From Phlebotomus papatasi (taxonomy: Eukaryota; Arthropoda; Insecta; Diptera; Psychodidae): a stretch of DNA of 64,000 bases. The translations under genes and the position numbers were made by a program. Of this stretch, positions 62,301 through 64,000 are shown in pieces. The DNA lies in contig NC_077222.1 in the NCBI RefSeq assembly GCF_024763615.1, forward strand, positions 63,054,001 through 63,118,000, given 5' to 3'. The first letter of the stretch is position 1; every line of letters begins with the position of its first letter. The notes under the pieces were generated by a model, which was not told the DNA's origin, made no database searches, and saw only the letters and a list, made by a program, of their open reading frames with translations.

Positions 62301-64000
62301 GCCACTTTTGAACAAAAATGAGCCAAAACCAACTGCCAAAAATTTCTCAAATTTCTCTGAAAAAAATATTATTACAGTGGGACCTCGATAGAGTCAACTA
62401 ATTATTTCCAGGCAATTTTGACAGAATGCTGTATTATTTTGTGTTTGTACTAAATCATTGATAAATTCAAAACGACAGTCGAATATTAATTAAAATTAAA
62501 CCATAAATTCTAATCAAAAATGTCGTATGTTTGAGCAAAAGTTGGAGATTAAGTAATGATTTTACGGAATGTTTTTATTATTAGTAAATATTTTAAGTAT
62601 AAATTACTCTTCATGTGGTAATACTGAGATCCACGCACGATATTAATATACGGCAAGGGAGAGATACTAGGGTTGGATGTGGTGTACAGCTGAAAATGAA
62701 GTGCTTAGAAGTCTTTGGAAGTCTTTTCTGTCTAATTCCGTATTGTTCAGACAACGTTACTTTTAGTTGAGATTTTTAATTCGAGCGGCAGTATAATTTG
62801 GAAAGGTTTGTTGAAATTTTCAAGTTCGGGTATGACAATGAAATTTTTTATAGCTTGATTTGTGTCGTAATTTTTCCGAGGAAATATTCAGTTGAATAAT
62901 GATTTTCCTGAATTTTTACAGGAATATCAAATTCATATTCACCAATAATGACATAGCTTATGCAAGTGGCTGTGAATCAATTTAATATAATTTTCTTTTC
63001 TAATCGTAAATATGTATTGGATGATTGTATAAATTCGTGGGACTTTTTTTGCGTAATATCGTTAAGGGGTATCCCATAGGTTAACTCCATCAATTTTTGT
63101 TTACCTTTTTGCATATACTGGAAAGGTTTTATTGTATTACATCTCTTCGATGCCAAAAGTATTCGTCAAATAAGTCGATTTGTGGTTTTGAGGACTTTTA
63201 CAAAATGGAGGAACGAAAGGTGCATTTGTAATATTTAATTTTAGACTAATTTTGGAAAAATCAATCTGAAGGAGTTCCATTAAAAAAAATGAAACATTTA
63301 GGTGGTTTATTTAAATCGTGTCTTTGTTAATATCTATCCGGATCTATCCTTCGAAATATCAATTCCATTTTAAACAGTCTCTGTTTCTAATATTGATGGC
63401 TTGTGAAAAAAAATTTGTGGATAACAATTAAAGAGATTGTTAACTGGAAAACAATACTTAGATTGTATTTTGCTATTTAGAAAAGCCTGGATAAGTTTAA
63501 CGGCTCGATACATGGGTGCGATAATAATCTTTCACTGTAAGGAATAAGGGGAACTTAATAAAAAGTGAAGATACGTCTGAAGTGCTGAATTAATTGTTGT
63601 ACTCGTATTTTTGGACTTTCTAGCACAGTTTCAATAATTACAAATGACAATATATTTTTTTAGATACTCTATTTTCCAAAAGTAGCTTCACTGGTATCCT
63701 AGAAAAATTCAAAATTTGTTGATACCCCTTCAGTTAATATTAAAACGTATAAGAATATCTGGCGCTAGAAAATCAAAATATAAAGAAAATGCTAAAAATA
63801 TGTGTAAAAATAAGTTTCGTTAAAATTTTTAAAAGTTTTACTAATTAGATTTTTCATCATATTAAATAAATTATTGATTTCTAAGTATGAGAAGTGCATA
63901 TGAAGTGCAGGAAGTGCTGGAAGTATTGCAACATTTTCGAGTGTGTTGCGAATTTACGGAAGTTTGAAGGCCTCTTCCATACAAATTGTGGAAGTGCCTG
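62301..64000. other. Upstream intergenic DNA, no gene seen
   Basis: This 1.7 kb AT-rich stretch shows no coding region I can support. A single terminus-like motif, ACAGTGGGACCTCGATAGAG at 62376, resembles a pogo/Tigger end, but I found no partner. The last 50 bp contain GAAGTGC repeats. Confidence 0.6.

Overview
This window looks like nuclear DNA of an insect, most likely a dipteran and probably a lower fly such as a sand fly or mosquito relative; the species call is an inference. It is AT-rich, its genes are spliced with GT/AG introns of 61 bp to 14.5 kb, and its non-coding DNA is packed with short non-autonomous transposons, foldbacks, SINEs and decayed non-LTR retrotransposons. I see no bacterial operon, CRISPR array or rRNA, and no intact tRNA gene.

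Two protein genes face each other tail to tail. At the left edge, on the + strand, is the last coding exon of an ASNSD1-type gene (asparagine synthetase domain-containing protein), 55-1428, with a poly(A) signal at 1496. Its earlier exons lie outside the window. Almost everything else belongs to one minus-strand gene, the fly orthologue of DMXL1/DMXL2, called Rabconnectin-3A (Rbcn-3A) in Drosophila. I could join 14 coding exons with consistent splice phases from the ATG at 62049 to the TAA at 6046, giving 10,224 nt and about 3,407 residues. The protein has N-terminal WD repeats, the Rav1-like RAVE core in the middle, acidic linkers, and C-terminal WD repeats. The family assembles and regulates the V-ATPase on endosomes and synaptic vesicles.

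Layout from left to right: ASNSD1 3' exon (1-1.5 kb); repeat-rich convergent intergenic DNA (1.5-6 kb); Rbcn-3A exons 14-12 (6.0-6.6 kb); intron 11 with a decayed non-LTR element and several MITEs; exons 11-9 (11.5-12.1 kb); exon 8 at 15.1 kb; a 1.7 kb degenerate AATTCAA array filling intron 7; exon 7 (17.1-19.1 kb); intron 6 with a Tc1-derived foldback, a second foldback and an RTE-like pseudogene split by a SINE; exon 6 (23.8-26.1 kb); intron 5 repeats; exons 5 and 4 (29.2-29.8 kb); intron 3 with nested elements; the 4.5 kb exon 3 (35.0-39.5 kb); intron 2; exon 2 (47.3 kb); the 14.5 kb intron 1 crowded with elements; and exon 1 and the promoter side at about 62 kb.

I did not find a clearly new multi-gene system. 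The least ordinary material is in the introns: a palindrome made of two half-Tc1 copies that carries its own empty-site reference, two equal-length 1,072 bp transposons, a set of different transposons that all end in TAGGGGAA, several nested insertions, and a long heptamer-like satellite ending about 40 bp from an exon. All coordinates and splice joins were read by eye, and no database search was run.
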